NCBI GenBank assembly: GCA_033782935.1 | Contig: JAWQEG010000630.1 | Coordinates: 2,512,501-2,576,500, forward strand | Origin: Petrolisthes cinctipes | Lineage: Eukaryota; Arthropoda; Malacostraca; Decapoda; Porcellanidae | Direction: 5' to 3' | Length of the DNA stretch: 64,000 bases | Shown: piece after piece, positions 12,785 to 25,824 of the stretch | Numbering within the stretch: position 1 is the stretch's first letter | Layout: each line of letters starts with the position of its first letter | Notes under the pieces: generated by a model | What the model saw: the letters and a program-made list of their open reading frames with translations, nothing else | Database searches by the model: none | What the model was told of the DNA's origin: nothing | Translations under genes and position numbers: made by a program

Positions 12785-15219
12785 TAAAAACATGCTAAAA
12801 ATCGATCTTTTAGGTGCCAAAAAGTCGATATCTCAAATTCAGTCCCAAAACACCCGAAAATTCGATATTTAGGGGTCCCAGAAGCGATCTGTACATGCCT
12901 ACTCCGTGTTAGAGTATTTTCAAAATACATGCTCAAAACATACTGAAAATCGATCTTTTAGGTGCACAAAAGTCGATATGTGCATGCATCTTCAGTACCC
13001 GTTTATATCTCAAATTCAGGCTCAAAACACCCGAAAATTCAATATTTTGGGGTCCCAGAAGCAATCTGTACATGCCTACACAGTGCTAGAATATTTTCAA
13101 AATATAGGCTAAAAACATGCTAAAAATCGACATTTTAGGTGCCAAAAAATCGATATCTCAAATTCAGTCCCAAAACACCCGAAAATTCGATATTTAGAGG
13201 TCCCAGATGGTATCTGTACATGCCTACTCCGTGTTAGAGTATTTTCAAAATACAGGCCAAAAAAATACTGAAAATCGATCTTTTAGGTGCCCAAAAGTCG
13301 ATATGTGCATGCATCTTCTGTACCCGTTTATATCTCAAATTCTGGCCCTAAACACCCGAAAATTCGATATTTTGGGGTCCCAGAAGCGATCTGTACATGC
13401 CTACTCCGTGTTAGAGTATTTTCAAAATACAGGCCCAAAACATGCTGAAAATCGATATTTTAGATGCCCAAAGTCAATATGTGCATGTATCTTCTGTACC
13501 CGTTTATATCTCAAATTCAGGCTCAAAACACCCGAAAATTCAATATTTTGGGGTCCCAGAAGCAATCTGTACAGTGCTAGAATATTTTCAAAATATAGGC
13601 TAAAAACATGCTAAAATCGATCTTTTAGGTGCCAAAAAGTCGATATCTCAAATTCAGTCCCAAAACACCCGAAAATTCGATATTTAGGGGTCCCAGAAGC
13701 GATCTGTACATGCCTACTCCGTGGTAGAGTATTTTCAAAATATATGCTCAAAACATACTGAAAATCGATCTTTTAGGTGCACAAAAGTCGATATGTGCAT
13801 GCATCTTCAGTACCCGTTTATATCTCAAATTCAGGCTCAAAACACCCGAAAATTCAATATTTTGAGGTCCCAGAAGCAATCTGTACATGCCTACTCAGTG
13901 TTAGAGTATTTTCAAAATACAGGCCCAAAACATGCTGAAAATCGATATTTTAGATGCCCAAAGTCAATATGTGCATGTATCTTATGTACCCGTTTATATC
14001 TCAAATTCAGGCTCAAAACACCCGAAAATTCAATATTTTGGGGTCCCAGAAGCAATCTGTACATACCTACACAGTGCTAGAATATTTTCAAAATATAGGC
14101 TAAAAACATGCTAAAAATCGACATTTTAGGTGCCAAAAAATCGATATCTCAAATTCAGTCCCAAAACACCCGAAAATTCGATATTTAGAGGTCCCAGAAG
14201 GTATCTGTATATGCTTACTCCATGTTAGAGTATTTTCAAAATACATGCTCAAAACATACTGAAAATCGATATTTTAGATGCCCAAAGTCAATATGTGCAT
14301 GTATCTTCTGTACCCGTTTATATCTCAAATTCAGGCTCAAAACACCCGAAAATTCAATATTTTGGGGTCCCAGAAGCAATCTGTACATGCCTACTCAGTG
14401 CTAGAATATTTTCAAAATATAGGCTAAAAACATGCTAAAAATCGATCTTTTAGGTGCCAAAAAGTCGATATCTCAAATTCAGTCCCAAAACACCCGAAAG
14501 TTCGATATTTAGGGGTCCCAGAAGCGATCTGTACATGCCTACTCCGTGTTAGAGTATTTTCAAAATACATGCTCAAAACATACTGAAAATCGATCTTTTA
14601 GGTGCACAAAAGTCGATATGTGCATGCATCTTCAGTACCCGTTTATATCTCAAATTCAGGCTCAAAACACCCGAAAATTCAATATTTTGGGGTCCCAGAA
14701 GCAATCTGTACATGCCTACTCAGTGTTAGAGTATTTTCAAAATACTGGCCCAAAACATGCTGAAAATCGATATTATAGATGCCGAAAGTCTATATGTGCA
14801 TGTATCTTCTGTACCCGTTTATATCTCAAATTCAGGCTCAAAACACCCGAAAATTCAATATTTTGGGGTCCCAGAAGCAATCTGTACATGCCTACACAGT
14901 GCTAGAATATTTTCAAAATATAGGCTAAAAACATGCTAAAAATCGACATTTTAGGTGCCAAAAAATCGATATCTCAAATTCAGTCCCAAAACACCCGAAA
15001 GTTCGATATTTAGAGGTCCCAGAAGGTATCTGTACATGCTTACTCCATGTTAGAGTATTTTCAAAATACATGCTCAAAACATACTGAAAATCGATATTTT
15101 AGATGCCCAAAGTCAATATGTGCATGTATCTTCTGTACCCGTTTATATCTCAAATTCAGGCTCAAAACACCCGAAAATTCAATATTTTGGGGTCCCAGAA
15201 GCAATCTGTACATGCCTAC
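12785..15219 (+). repeat. 2,435-bp duplicated segment, copy 2
   Basis: This is the partner of 10005-12439, about 99.8% identical by eye. Units start at 12875 (A-C), 13200 (490 bp), 13690, 14191 (hybrid dimer), 14515 and 15016. At 15220 it departs: copy 1 has CCTACTCAGTG of a C1, while here CCTACACAGTG begins a C2/B1 hybrid monomer. Confidence 0.88.
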
Positions 15220-16192
15220 ACAGTGCTAGAATATTTTCAAAATTCAGGCCCAAAACATGCTGAAAATCGATATTTTTGGTGCCCAAAGTCAATATGTGCT
15301 TGTATCTTCTGTACCCGTTTATATCTCAAATTCAGGCTCAAAACACCCGAAAATTCAATATTTTGGGGTCCCAGAAGCAATCTGTACATGCCTACTCAGT
15401 GCTAGAATATTTTCAAAATATAGGCTAAAAACATGCTAAAAATCGATCTTTTAGGTGCCAAAAAGTCGATATCTCAAATTCAGTCCCAAAACACCCGAAA
15501 ATTCGATATTTAGTGGTCCCAGAAGGTATCTGTACATGCCTACTCCGTGTTAGAGTATTTTCAAAATACAGGCCAAAAACATACTGAAAATCGATATTTT
15601 AGGTGCCCAAAAGTCGATATGTGCATGCATCTTCTGTACCCGTTTATATCTCAAATTCTGGCCTTAAACACCCGAAAATTCGATATTTTGGGGCCCCAGA
15701 AGCGATCTGTACATGCCTACTCCGTGTTAGAGTATTTTCAAAATTCAGGCCCAAAACATGCTGAAAATCGATATTTTTCGTGCCCAAAGTCAATATGTGC
15801 ATGTATCTTCTGTACCCGTTTATATCTCAAATTCAGGCTCAAAACACCCGAAAATTCAATATTTTGGGGTCCCAGAAGCAATCTGTACATGCCTACTCAG
15901 TGTTAGAGTATTTTCAAAATACAGGCCAAAAACATGCTGAAAATCGATATTTTAGAAGCCCAAAGTCAATATGTGCATGTATCTTCTGTACCCGTTTATA
16001 TCTCAAATTCAGGCTCAAAACACCCGAAAATTCAATATTTTGGGGTCCCAGAAGCAATCTGTACATGCCTACACAGTGCTAGAATATTTTCAAAATATAG
16101 GCTAAAAACATGCTAAAAATCGACATTTTAGGTGCCAAAAAATCTATATCTCAAATTCAGTCCCAAAACACCCGAAATTTCAATATTTAGAG
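15220..16192 (+). repeat. Hybrid trimer end and A-B-B-C tetramer (677 bp)
   Basis: The trimer begun at 15016 ends with a C2/B1 hybrid monomer and a C1. The unit at 15516-16192 is A-B-B-C. Its first B has GATATTTTTCGTGCCC, as in the expanded unit at 1995, and it shares GGGGCCCCAGAAGCG with that unit. Confidence 0.85.
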
Positions 16193-18288
16193 GTCCCAGA
16201 AGGTATCTGTACATGCCTACTCCGTGTTAGAGTATTTTCAAAATACAGGCCAAAAACATACTGAAAATCGATCTTTTAGGTGCCCAAAAGTCGATATGTG
16301 CATGCATCTTCTGTACCCGTTTATATCTCAAATTCTGACCCTAAACACCCGAAAATTCGATATTTTGGGGTCCCAGAAGCGATCTGTACATGCCTACTCC
16401 GTGTTAGAGTATTTTTAAAATTCAGGCCCAAAACATGCTGAAAATCGATATTTTTGGTGCCCAAAGTCAATTTGTGCATGTATCTTCTGTACCCGTTTAT
16501 ATCTCAAATTCAGGCTCAAAACACCCGAAAATTCAATATTTTGGGGTCCCAGAAGCAATCTGTACAGTGCTAGAATATTTTCAATATATAGGCTAAAAAC
16601 ATGCTAAAAATCGATCTTTTAGGTGCCAAAAAGTCGATATCTCAAATTCAGTCCCAAAACACCCGAAAATTCGATATTTAGGGGTCCCAGAAGCGATCTG
16701 TACATGCCTACTCCGTGTTAGAGTATTTTCAAAATACATGCTCAAAACATACTGAAAATCGATCTTTTAGGTGCACAAAAGTCGATATGTGCATGCATCT
16801 TCAGTACCCGTTTATATCTCAAATTCAGGCTCAAAACACCCGAAAATTCAATATTTTGGGGTCCCAGAAGCAATCTGTACATGCCTACACAGTGCTAGAA
16901 TATTTTCAAAATATAGGCTAAAAACATGCTAAAAATCGACATTTTAGGTGCCAAAAAATCTATATCTCAAATTCAGTCCCAAAACACCCGAAAATTCGAT
17001 ATTTAGAGGTCCCAGATGGTATCTGTACATGCCTACTCCGTGTTAGAGTATTTTCAAAATACAGGCCAAAAACATACTGAAAATCGATCTTTTAGGTGCC
17101 CAAAAGTCGATATGTGCATGCATCTTCTGTACCCGTTTATATCTCAAATTCTGACCCTAAACACCCGAAAATTCGATATTTTGGGGTCCCAGAAGCGATC
17201 TGTACATGCCTACTCCGTGTTAGAGTATTTTCAAAATTCAGGCCCAAAACATGCTGAAAATCGATATTTTTGGTGCCCAAAGTCAATTTGTGCATGTATC
17301 TTCTGTACCCGTTTATATCTCAAATTCAGGCTCAAAACACCCGAAAATTCAATATTTTGGGGTCCCAGAAGCAATCTGTACATGCCTACTCAGTGCTAGA
17401 ATATTTTCAAAATATAGGCTAAAAACATGCTAAAAATCGATCTTTTAGGTGCCAAAAAGTCGATATCTCAAATTCAGTCCCAAAACACCCGAAAATTCGA
17501 TATTTAGGGGTCCCAGAAGCGATCTGTACATGCCTACTCCGTGTTAGAGTATTTTCAAAATACATGCTCAAAACATACTGAAAATCGATCTTTTAGGTGC
17601 ACAAAAGTCGATATGTGCATGCATCTTCAGTACCCGTTTATATCTCAAATTCAGGCTCAAAACACCCGAAAATTCAATATTTTGGGGTCCCAGAAGCAAT
17701 CTGTACATGCCTACACAGTGCTAGAATATTTTCAAAATATAGGCTAAAAACATGCTAAAAATCGACATTTTAGGTGCCAAAAAATCGATATCTCAAATTC
17801 AGTCCCAAAACACCCGAAAATTCGATATTTAGAGGTCCCAGATGGTATCTGTACATGCCTACTCCGTGTTAGAGTATTTTCAAAATACAGGCCAAAAACA
17901 TACTGAAAATCGATCTTTTAGGTGCCCAAAAGTCGATATGTGCATGCATCTTCTGTACCCGTTTATATCTCAAATTCTGGCCCTAAACACCCGAAAATTC
18001 GATATTTTGGGGTCCCAGAAGCGATCTGTACATGCCTACTCCGTGTTAGAGTATTTTCAAAATTCAGGCCCAAAACATGCTGAAAATCGATATTTTAGAT
18101 GCCCAAAGTCAATATGTGCATGTATCTTCTGTACCCGTTTATATCTCAAATTCAGGCTCAAAACACCCGAAAATTCAATATTTTGGGGTCCCAGAAGCAA
18201 TCTGTACAGTGCTAGAATATTTTCAAAATATAGGCTAAAAACATGCTAAAATCGATCTTTTAGGTGCCAAAAAGTCGATATCTCAAAT
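16193..18288 (+). repeat. Alternating trimers and A-C dimers with a C'-C junction
   Basis: Units start at 16193 (491), 16684 (325, A-C), 17009 (501), 17510 (325, A-C) and 17835 (638, A-B-C'-C). In the last, a 137-bp C' switches to an A2/B-like 3' end (CTCAAATTCAGGCTCAAAAC) before a second C2. This marks a recombination joint near 18280. Confidence 0.84.
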
Positions 18289-19854
18289 TCAGGCTCAAAA
18301 CACCCGAAAATTCAATATTTTGGGGTCCCAGAAGCAATCTGTACATGCCTACACAGTGCTAGAATATTTTCAAAATATAGGCTAAAAACATGCTAAAAAT
18401 CGACATTTTAGGTGCCAAAAAATCGATATCTCAAATTCAGTCCCAAAACACCCGAAAATTCGATATTTAGAGGTCCCAGAAGGTATCTGTACATGCTTAC
18501 TCCATGTTAGAGTATTTTCAAAATACATGCTCAAAACATACTGAAAATCGATATTTTAGATGCCCAAAGTCAATATGTGCATGTATCTTCTGTACCCGTT
18601 TATATCTCAAATTCAGGCTCAAAACACCCGAAAATTCAATATTTTGGGGTCCCAGAAGCAATCTGTACATGCCTACACAGTGCTAGAATATTTTCAAAAT
18701 TCAGGCCCAAAACATGCTGAAAATCGATATTTTTGGTGCCCAAAGTCAATATGTGCTTGTATCTTCTGTACCCGTTTATATCTCAAATTCAGGCTCAAAA
18801 CACCCGAAAATTCAATATTTTGGGGTCCCAGAATCAATCTGTACATGCCTACTCAGTGCTAGAATATTTTCAAAATATAGGCTAAAAATATGCTAAAAAT
18901 CGATCTTTTAGGTGCCAAAAAGTCGATATCTCAAATTCAGTCCCAAAACACCCGAAAATTCGATATTTAGGGGTCCCAGAAGCGATCTGTACATGCCTAC
19001 TCAGTGTTAGAGTATTTTCAAAATACATGCTCAAAACATACTGAAAATCGATCTTTTAGGTGCACAAAAGTCGATATGTGCATGCATCTTCAGTACCCGT
19101 TTATATCTTAAATTCAGGCTCAAAACACCCGAAAATTCAATATTTTGGGGTCCCAGAAGCAATCTGTACATGCCTACTCAGTGTTAGAGTATTTTCAAAA
19201 TACTGGCCCAAAACATGCTGAAAATCGATATTATAGATGCCGAAAGTCAATATGTGCATGTATCTTCTGTACCCGTTTATATCTCAAATTCAGGCTCAAA
19301 ACACCCGAAAATTCAATATTTTGGGGTCCCAGAAGCAATCTGTACATGCCTACACAGTGCTAGAATATTTTCAAAATATAGGCTAAAAACATGCTAAAAA
19401 TCGACATTTTAGGTGCCAAAAAATCGATATCTCAAATTCAGTCCCAAAACACCCGAAAATTCGATATTTAGAGGTCCCAGAAGGTATCTGTACATGTCTA
19501 CTCCGTGTTAGAGTATTTTCAAAATACAGACCAAAAACATACTGAAAATCGATCTTTTAGGTGCCCAAAAGTCGATATGTGCATGCATCTTCAGTACCCG
19601 TTTATATCTCAAATTCTGGCCCTAAACACCCGAAAATTCGATATTTTGGGGTCCCAGAAGCGATCTGTACATGCCTACTCCGTGTTAGAGTATTTTCAAA
19701 ATTCAGGCCCAAAACATGCTGAAAATCGATATTTTTCGTGCCCAAAGTCAATATGTGCATGTATCTTCCCTACCCGTTTATATGTCAAATTCAGGCTCAA
19801 AACACCTGAAAATTCAATATTTTGGGGTACCAGAAGCAATCTGTACATGCCTAC
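18289..19854 (+). repeat. 1,566-bp duplicated segment, copy 1
   Basis: It matches 20959-22524 at an offset of 2,670 bp with about half a dozen single-base differences noticed. Shared rare markers include CCCAGAATCAATCTG, ATCTTCCCTACCCG, TATATGTCAAATTC, ACACCTGAAAATTC and GGGGTACCA. It spans a C2, the hybrid trimer at 18473, the trimer at 18973 and most of the one at 19474. Confidence 0.87.
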
Positions 19855-19974
19855 TTAGTGTTAGAATATTTTCAAAATATAGGCTAAAAACATGCTAAAA
19901 ATCGATCTTTTAGGTGCCAAAAAGTCGATATCTCAAATTCAGTCCCAAAACACCCGAAAATTCGATATTTAGAG

Positions 19975-20151
19975 GTCCCAGAAGGTATCTGTACATGTCT
20001 ACTCCGTGTTAGAGTATTTTCAAAATACAGACCAAAAACATACTGAAAATCGATCTTTTAGGTGCCGAAAAGTCGATATGTGCATGCATCTTCAGTACCC
20101 GTTTATATCTCAAATTCTGGCCCTAAACACCCGAAAATTCGATATTTAGGG
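19975..20151 (+). repeat. Solitary A monomer (A followed directly by A)
   Basis: This 177-bp A1 monomer is followed by another A1 at 20152 with no B or C between. Its end reads CGATATTTAGGGG, the C-type ending, instead of the A-type CGATATTTTGGGG. It therefore looks like an A/C hybrid produced by loss of the rest of a trimer. Confidence 0.85.
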
Positions 20152-20958
20152 GTCCCAGAAGCGATCTGTACATGCTTACTCCGTGTTAGAGTATTTTCAA
20201 AATACAGGCCAAAAACATACTGAAAATCGATCTTTTAGGTGCCCAAAAGTCGATATGTGCATGCATCTTCTGTACCCTTTTATATCTCAAATTCTGGCCC
20301 TAAACACCCGAAAATTCGATATTTTGGGGTCCCAGAAGCGATCTGTACATGCCTACTCCGTGTTAGAGTATTTTCAAAATTCAGGCCCAAAACATGCTGA
20401 AAATCGATATTTTAGATGCCCAAAGTCAATATGTGCATGTATCTTCTGTACCCGTTTATATCTCAAATTAAGGCTCAAAACACCCGAAAATTCAATATTT
20501 TGGGGTCCCAGAAGCAATCTGTACAGTGCTAGAATATTTTCAAAATATAGGCTAAAAACATGCTAAAATCGATCTTTTAGGTGCCAAAAAGTCGATATCT
20601 CAAATTCAGTCCCAAAACACCCATAAATTCGATATTTAGGGGTCCCAGAAGCGATCTGTACATGCCTACTCCGTGGTAGAGTATTTTCAAAATACATGCT
20701 CAAAACATACTGAAAATCGATCTTTTAGGTGCACAAAAGTCGATATGTGCATGCATCTTCAGTACCCGTTTATATCTCAAATTCAGGCTCAAAACACCCG
20801 AAAATTCAATATTTTGAGGTCCCAGAAGCAATCTGTACATGCCTACTCAGTGTTAGAGTATTTTCAAAATACAGGCCCAAAACATGCTGAAAATCGATAT
20901 TTTAGATGCCCAAAGTCAATATGTGCATAGATCTTCTGTACCCGTTTATATCTCAAAA
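20152..20958 (+). repeat. 490-bp trimer and start of the next trimer
   Basis: The unit at 20152 ends in the C' form with only four A's (CATGCTAAAATCGATC). That marker is shared with units at 10420, 13200 and 17835, and with 2838 in the form CATGTTAAAATCG. The unit at 20642 starts with the rarer CCGTGGTAGAG also seen at 10940 and 13720. Confidence 0.84.
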
Positions 20959-22524
20959 TCAGGCTCAAAACACCCGAAAATTCAATATTTTGGGGTCCCA
21001 GAAGCAATCTGTACATGCCTACACAGTGCTAGAATATTTTCAAAATATAGGCTAAAAACATGCTAAAAATCGACATTTTAGGTGCCAAAAAATCGATATC
21101 TCAAATTCAGTCCCAAAACACCCGAAAATTCGATATTTAGAGGTCCCAGAAGGTATCTGTACATGCTTACTCCATGTTAGAGTATTTTCAAAATACATGC
21201 TCAAAACATACTGAAAATCGATATTTTAGATGCCCAAAGTCAATATGTGCATGTATCTTCTGTACCCGTTTATATCTCAAATTCAGGCTCAAAACACCAG
21301 AAAATTCAATATTTTGGGGTCCCAGAAGCAATCTGTACATGCCTACACAGTGCTAGAATATTTTCAAAATTCAGGCCCAAAACATGCTGAAAATCGATAT
21401 TTTTGGTGCCCAAAGTCAATATGTGCTTGTATCTTCTGTACCCGTTTATATCTCAAATTCAGGCTCAAAACACCCGAAAATTCAATATTTTGGGGTCCCA
21501 GAATCAATCTGTACATGCCTACTCAGTGCTAGAATATTTTCAAAATATAGGCTAAAAACATGCTAAAAATCGATCTTTTAGGTGCCAAAAAGTCGATATC
21601 TCAAATTCAGTCCCAAAACACCCGAAAATTCGATATTTAGGGGTCCCAGAAGCGATCTGTACATGCCTACTCAGTGTTAGAGTATTTTCAAAATACATGC
21701 TCAAAACATACTGAAAATCGATCTTTTAGGTGCACAAAAGTCGATATGTGCATGCATCTTCAGTACCCGTTTATATCTCAAATTCAGGCTCAAAACACCC
21801 GAAAATTCAATATTTTGGGGTCCCAGAAGCAATCTGTACATGCCTATTCAGTGTTAGAGTATTTTCAAAATACTGGCCCAAAACATGCTGAAAATCGATA
21901 TTATAGATGCCGAAAGTCAATATGTGCATGTATCTTCTGTACCCGTTTATATCTCAAATTCAGGCTCAAAACACCCGAAAATTCAATATTTTGGGGTCCC
22001 AGAAGCAATCTGTACATGCCTACACAGTGCTAGAATATTTTCAAAATATAGGCTAAAAACATGCTAAAAATCGACATTTTAGGTGCCAAAAAATCGATAT
22101 CTCAAATTCAGTCCCAAAACACCCGAAAATTCGATATTTAGAGGTCCCAGAAGGTATCTGTACATGTCTACTCCGTGTTAGAGTATTTTCAAAATACAGA
22201 CCAAAAACATACTGAAAATCGATCTTTTAGGTGCCCAAAAGTCGATATGTGCATGCATCTTCAGTACCCGTTTATATCTCAAATTCTGGCCCTAAACACC
22301 CGAAAATTCGATATTTTGGGGTCCCAGAAGCTATCTGTACATGCCTACTCCGTGTTAGAGTATTTTCAAAATTCAGGCCCAAAACATGCTGAAAATCGAT
22401 ATTTTTCGTGCCCAAAGTCAATATGTGCATGTATCTTCCCTACCCGTTTATATGTCAAATTCAGGCTCAAAACACCTGAAAATTCAATATTTTGGGGTAC
22501 CAAAAGCAATCTGTACATGCCTAC
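20959..22524 (+). repeat. 1,566-bp duplicated segment, copy 2
   Basis: This is the partner of 18289-19854. It contains the A2/B2 hybrid trimer at 21143 and trimers at 21643 and 22144. The copies part at 22525, where this one enters a C2 (CCTACACAG) and copy 1 enters a C1-like monomer (CCTACTTAG). Confidence 0.87.
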
Positions 22525-24146
22525 ACAGTGCTAGAATATTTTCAAAATATAGGCTAAAAACATGCTAAAAATCGACATTTTAGGTGCCAAAAAATCGATA
22601 TCTCAAATTCAGTCCCAAAACACCCGAAAATTCGATATTTAGAGGTCCCAGAAGGTATCTGTACATGTCTACTCCGTGTTAGAGTATTTTCAAAATACAG
22701 ACCAAAAACATACTGAAAATCGATCTTTTAGGTGCCCAAAAGTCGATATGTGCATGCATCTTCAGTACCCGTTTATATCTCAAATTCTGGCTCTAAACAC
22801 CCGAAAATTCGATATTTTGGGGTCCCAGAAGCGATCTGTACATGCCTACTCCGTGTTAGAGTATTTTCAAAATTCAGGCCCAAAACATGCTGAAAATCGA
22901 TATTTTTGGTGCCCAAAGTCAATATGTGCATGTATCTTCTGTACCCGTTTATATCTCAAATTCAGGCTCAAAACACCTGAAAATTCAATATTTTGGGGTC
23001 CCAGAAGCAATCTGTACATGCCTACTTAGTGCTAGAATATTTTCAAAATATAGGCTAAAAACATGCTAAAAATCGATCTTTTAGGTGCCATAAAGTCGAT
23101 ATCTCAAATTCAGTCCCAAAACACCCGAAAATTCGATATTTAGGGGTCCCAGAAGCGATCTGTACATGCCTACTCCGTGTTAGAGTATTTTCAAAAAACA
23201 TGCTCAAAACATACTGAAAATCGATATTTTAGATGCCCAAAGTCAATATGTGCATATATCTTCTGTACCCGTTTATATCTCAAATTCAGGCTCAAAACAC
23301 CCGAAAATTCAATTTTTTGGGGTCCCAGAAGCAATCTGTACATGCCTACTCAGTGTTAGAGTATTTTCAAAATACATACTCAAAACATACTGAAAATCGA
23401 TATTTTAGATGCCCAAAGTCAATATGTGCATCTATCTTCTGTACCCGTTTATATCTCAAAATCAGGCTCAAAACACCCGAAAATTCAATATTTTGGGGTC
23501 CCAGAAGCAATCTGTACATGCCTACACAGTGCTAGAATATTTTCAAAATATAGGCTAAAAACATGCTAAAAATCGACATTTTAGGTGCCAAAAAATCGAT
23601 ATCTCAAATTCAGTCCCAAAACACCCGAAGATTCGATATTTAGAGATCCCAGAAGGTATCTGTACATGCTTACTCCGTGTTAGAGTATTTTCAAAATACA
23701 GGCCAAAAACATACTGAAAATCGATCTTTTATGTGCCCAAAAGTCGATATGTGCTTGCATCTTCTGTACCCGTTTATATCTCAAATTCTGGCCCTAAACA
23801 CCCAAAAATTCGATATTTTGGGGTCCCAGAAGCGATCTGTACATGCCTACTCCGTGTTAGAGTATTTTCAAAATCCAGGAACAAAACATGCAGAAAATCG
23901 ATATTTTTGGTGCCCAAAGTCAATATGTGCATGTATCTTCTGTACCCGTTTATATCTCAAATTCAGGCTCAAAATACCCGAAAATTCAATATTTTGGGGT
24001 CCCAAAAGCAATCTGTACATGCCTACTCAGTGCTAGAATATTTTCAAAATATAGGCTAAAAACATGCTGAAAATCGATCTTTTAGGTGCCAAAAAGTCGA
24101 TATCTCAAATTCAGTCCCAAAACACCCGAAAGTTCGATATTTAGGG
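22525..24146 (+). repeat. Three trimers, one built of two hybrid monomers
   Basis: Units start at 22645, 23146 and 23646. The trimer at 23146 has two successive A2/B2 hybrid monomers before C2. The unit at 23646 is one of the more divergent in the window, with private changes such as TTTTATGTGCCC, TCCAGGAACAAAAC and CATGCAGAAAATCG. Confidence 0.83.
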
Positions 24147-24822
24147 GTCCCAGAAGCGATCTGTATATGCCTACTCCGTGTTAGAGTATTTTCAAAATAC
24201 ATGCTCAAAACATACTGAAAATCGATCTTTTAGGTGCACAAAAGTCTATATGTGCATGTATCTTCAGTACCCGTTTATATCTCAAATTCAGGCTCAAAAC
24301 ACCCGAAAATTCAATATTTTAGGGTCCCAAAAGCAATCTGTACATGCCTACTCAGTGTTAGAGTATTTCAAAAATACAGGCCTAAAACATGCTGAAAATC
24401 GATATTTTAGATGCCCAAAGTCAATATGTGCATGTATCTTCTGTACCCGTTTATATCTCAAAATCTGGCCCTAAACACCCGAAAATTCGATATTTTGGGG
24501 TCCCAGAAGCGATCTGTACATGCCTACTCCGTGTTAGAGTATTTTCAAAATTCAGGCCCAAAATATGCTGAAAATCGATATTTTTGCGCCCAAAGTCAAT
24601 ATGTGCATGTATCTTCTGTACCCGTTTATATCTCAAATTCAGGCTCAAAACACCCGAAAATTCAATATTTTGGGGTCCCAGAAGCAATCTGTACATGCCT
24701 ACACAGTGCTAGAATATTTTCAAAATATAGACTAAAAACATGCTAAAAATCGATCTTTTAGGTGCCAAAAAGTCGATATCTCAAATTCAGTCCCAAAACA
24801 CCCGAAAATTCGATATTTAGGG
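24147..24822 (+). repeat. A-B-B-C tetramer (676 bp)
   Basis: An A2 is followed by a B2 whose 3' end turns A1-like (TCTGGCCCTAAACACC), then a B1 missing two bases in TTTTTGCGCCCAAAG, then a C. The A1-like end inside the B monomer marks the exchange that added the extra B. Confidence 0.83.
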
Positions 24823-25750
24823 GTCCCAGAAGCGATCTGTACATGCCTACTCCGTGTAAGAGTATTTTCAAAATACATGCTCAAAACATACTGAAAATCG
24901 ATCTTTTAGGTGCACAAAAGTCGATATGTGCATGCATCTTCAGTACCCGTTTATATCTCAAATTCAGGCTCAAAACACCCGAAAATTCAATATTTTGGGG
25001 TCCCAGAAGCAATCTGTACATGCCTAATCAATGTTAGAGTATTTTCAAAATACAGGCACAAAACATGCTGAAAATCGATATTTTAGATGCCCAAAGTCAA
25101 TATGTGCATGTATCTTCTGTACCCGTTTATATCTCAAATTCAGGCTCAAAACACCCGAAAATTCAATATTTTGGGGTCCCAGAAGCAATCTGTACATGCC
25201 TACACAGTGCTAGAATATTTTCAAAATATAGGCTAAAAACATGCTAAAAATCGATCTTTTAGGTGCCAAAAAGTCGATATCTCAAATTCAGTCCCAAAAC
25301 ACCCGAAAATTCGATATTTAGGGGTCCCAGAAGCGATCTGTACATGCCTACTCCGTGTAAGAGTATTTTCAAAATACATGCTCAAAACATACTGAAAATC
25401 GATCTTTTAGGTGCACAAAAGTCGATATGTGCATGCATCTTCAGTACCCGTTTATATCTCAAATTCAGGCTCAAAACACCCGAAAATTCAATATTTTGGG
25501 GTCCCAGAAGCAATCTGTACATGCCTACTCAATGTTAGAGTATTTTCAAAATACAGGCACAAAACATGCTGAAAATCGATATTTTAGATGCCCAAAGTCA
25601 ATATGTGCATGTATCTTCTGTACCCGTTTACATCTCAAATTCAGGCTCAAAACACCCGAAAATTCAATATTTTGGGGTCCCAGAAGCAATCTGTACATGC
25701 CTACACAGTGCTAGAATATTTTCAAAATATAGGCTAAAAACATGCTAAAA
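24731..25750 (+). repeat. Recent tandem pair of 501-bp trimers
   Basis: Trimers at 24823 and 25324 share the rare CCGTGTAAGAG, AATGTTAGAG and ACAGGCACAAAAC. I see only two differences before the C monomer diverges: 25027 A against C, and one T to C in TTTACATCTC near 25631. This is a single-unit tandem duplication. Confidence 0.87.
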
Positions 25751-25824
25751 ATCGACATTTTAGGTGCCAAAAAATCGATATCTCAAATTCAGTCCCAAAA
25801 CACCCGAAAATTCGATATTTAGAG

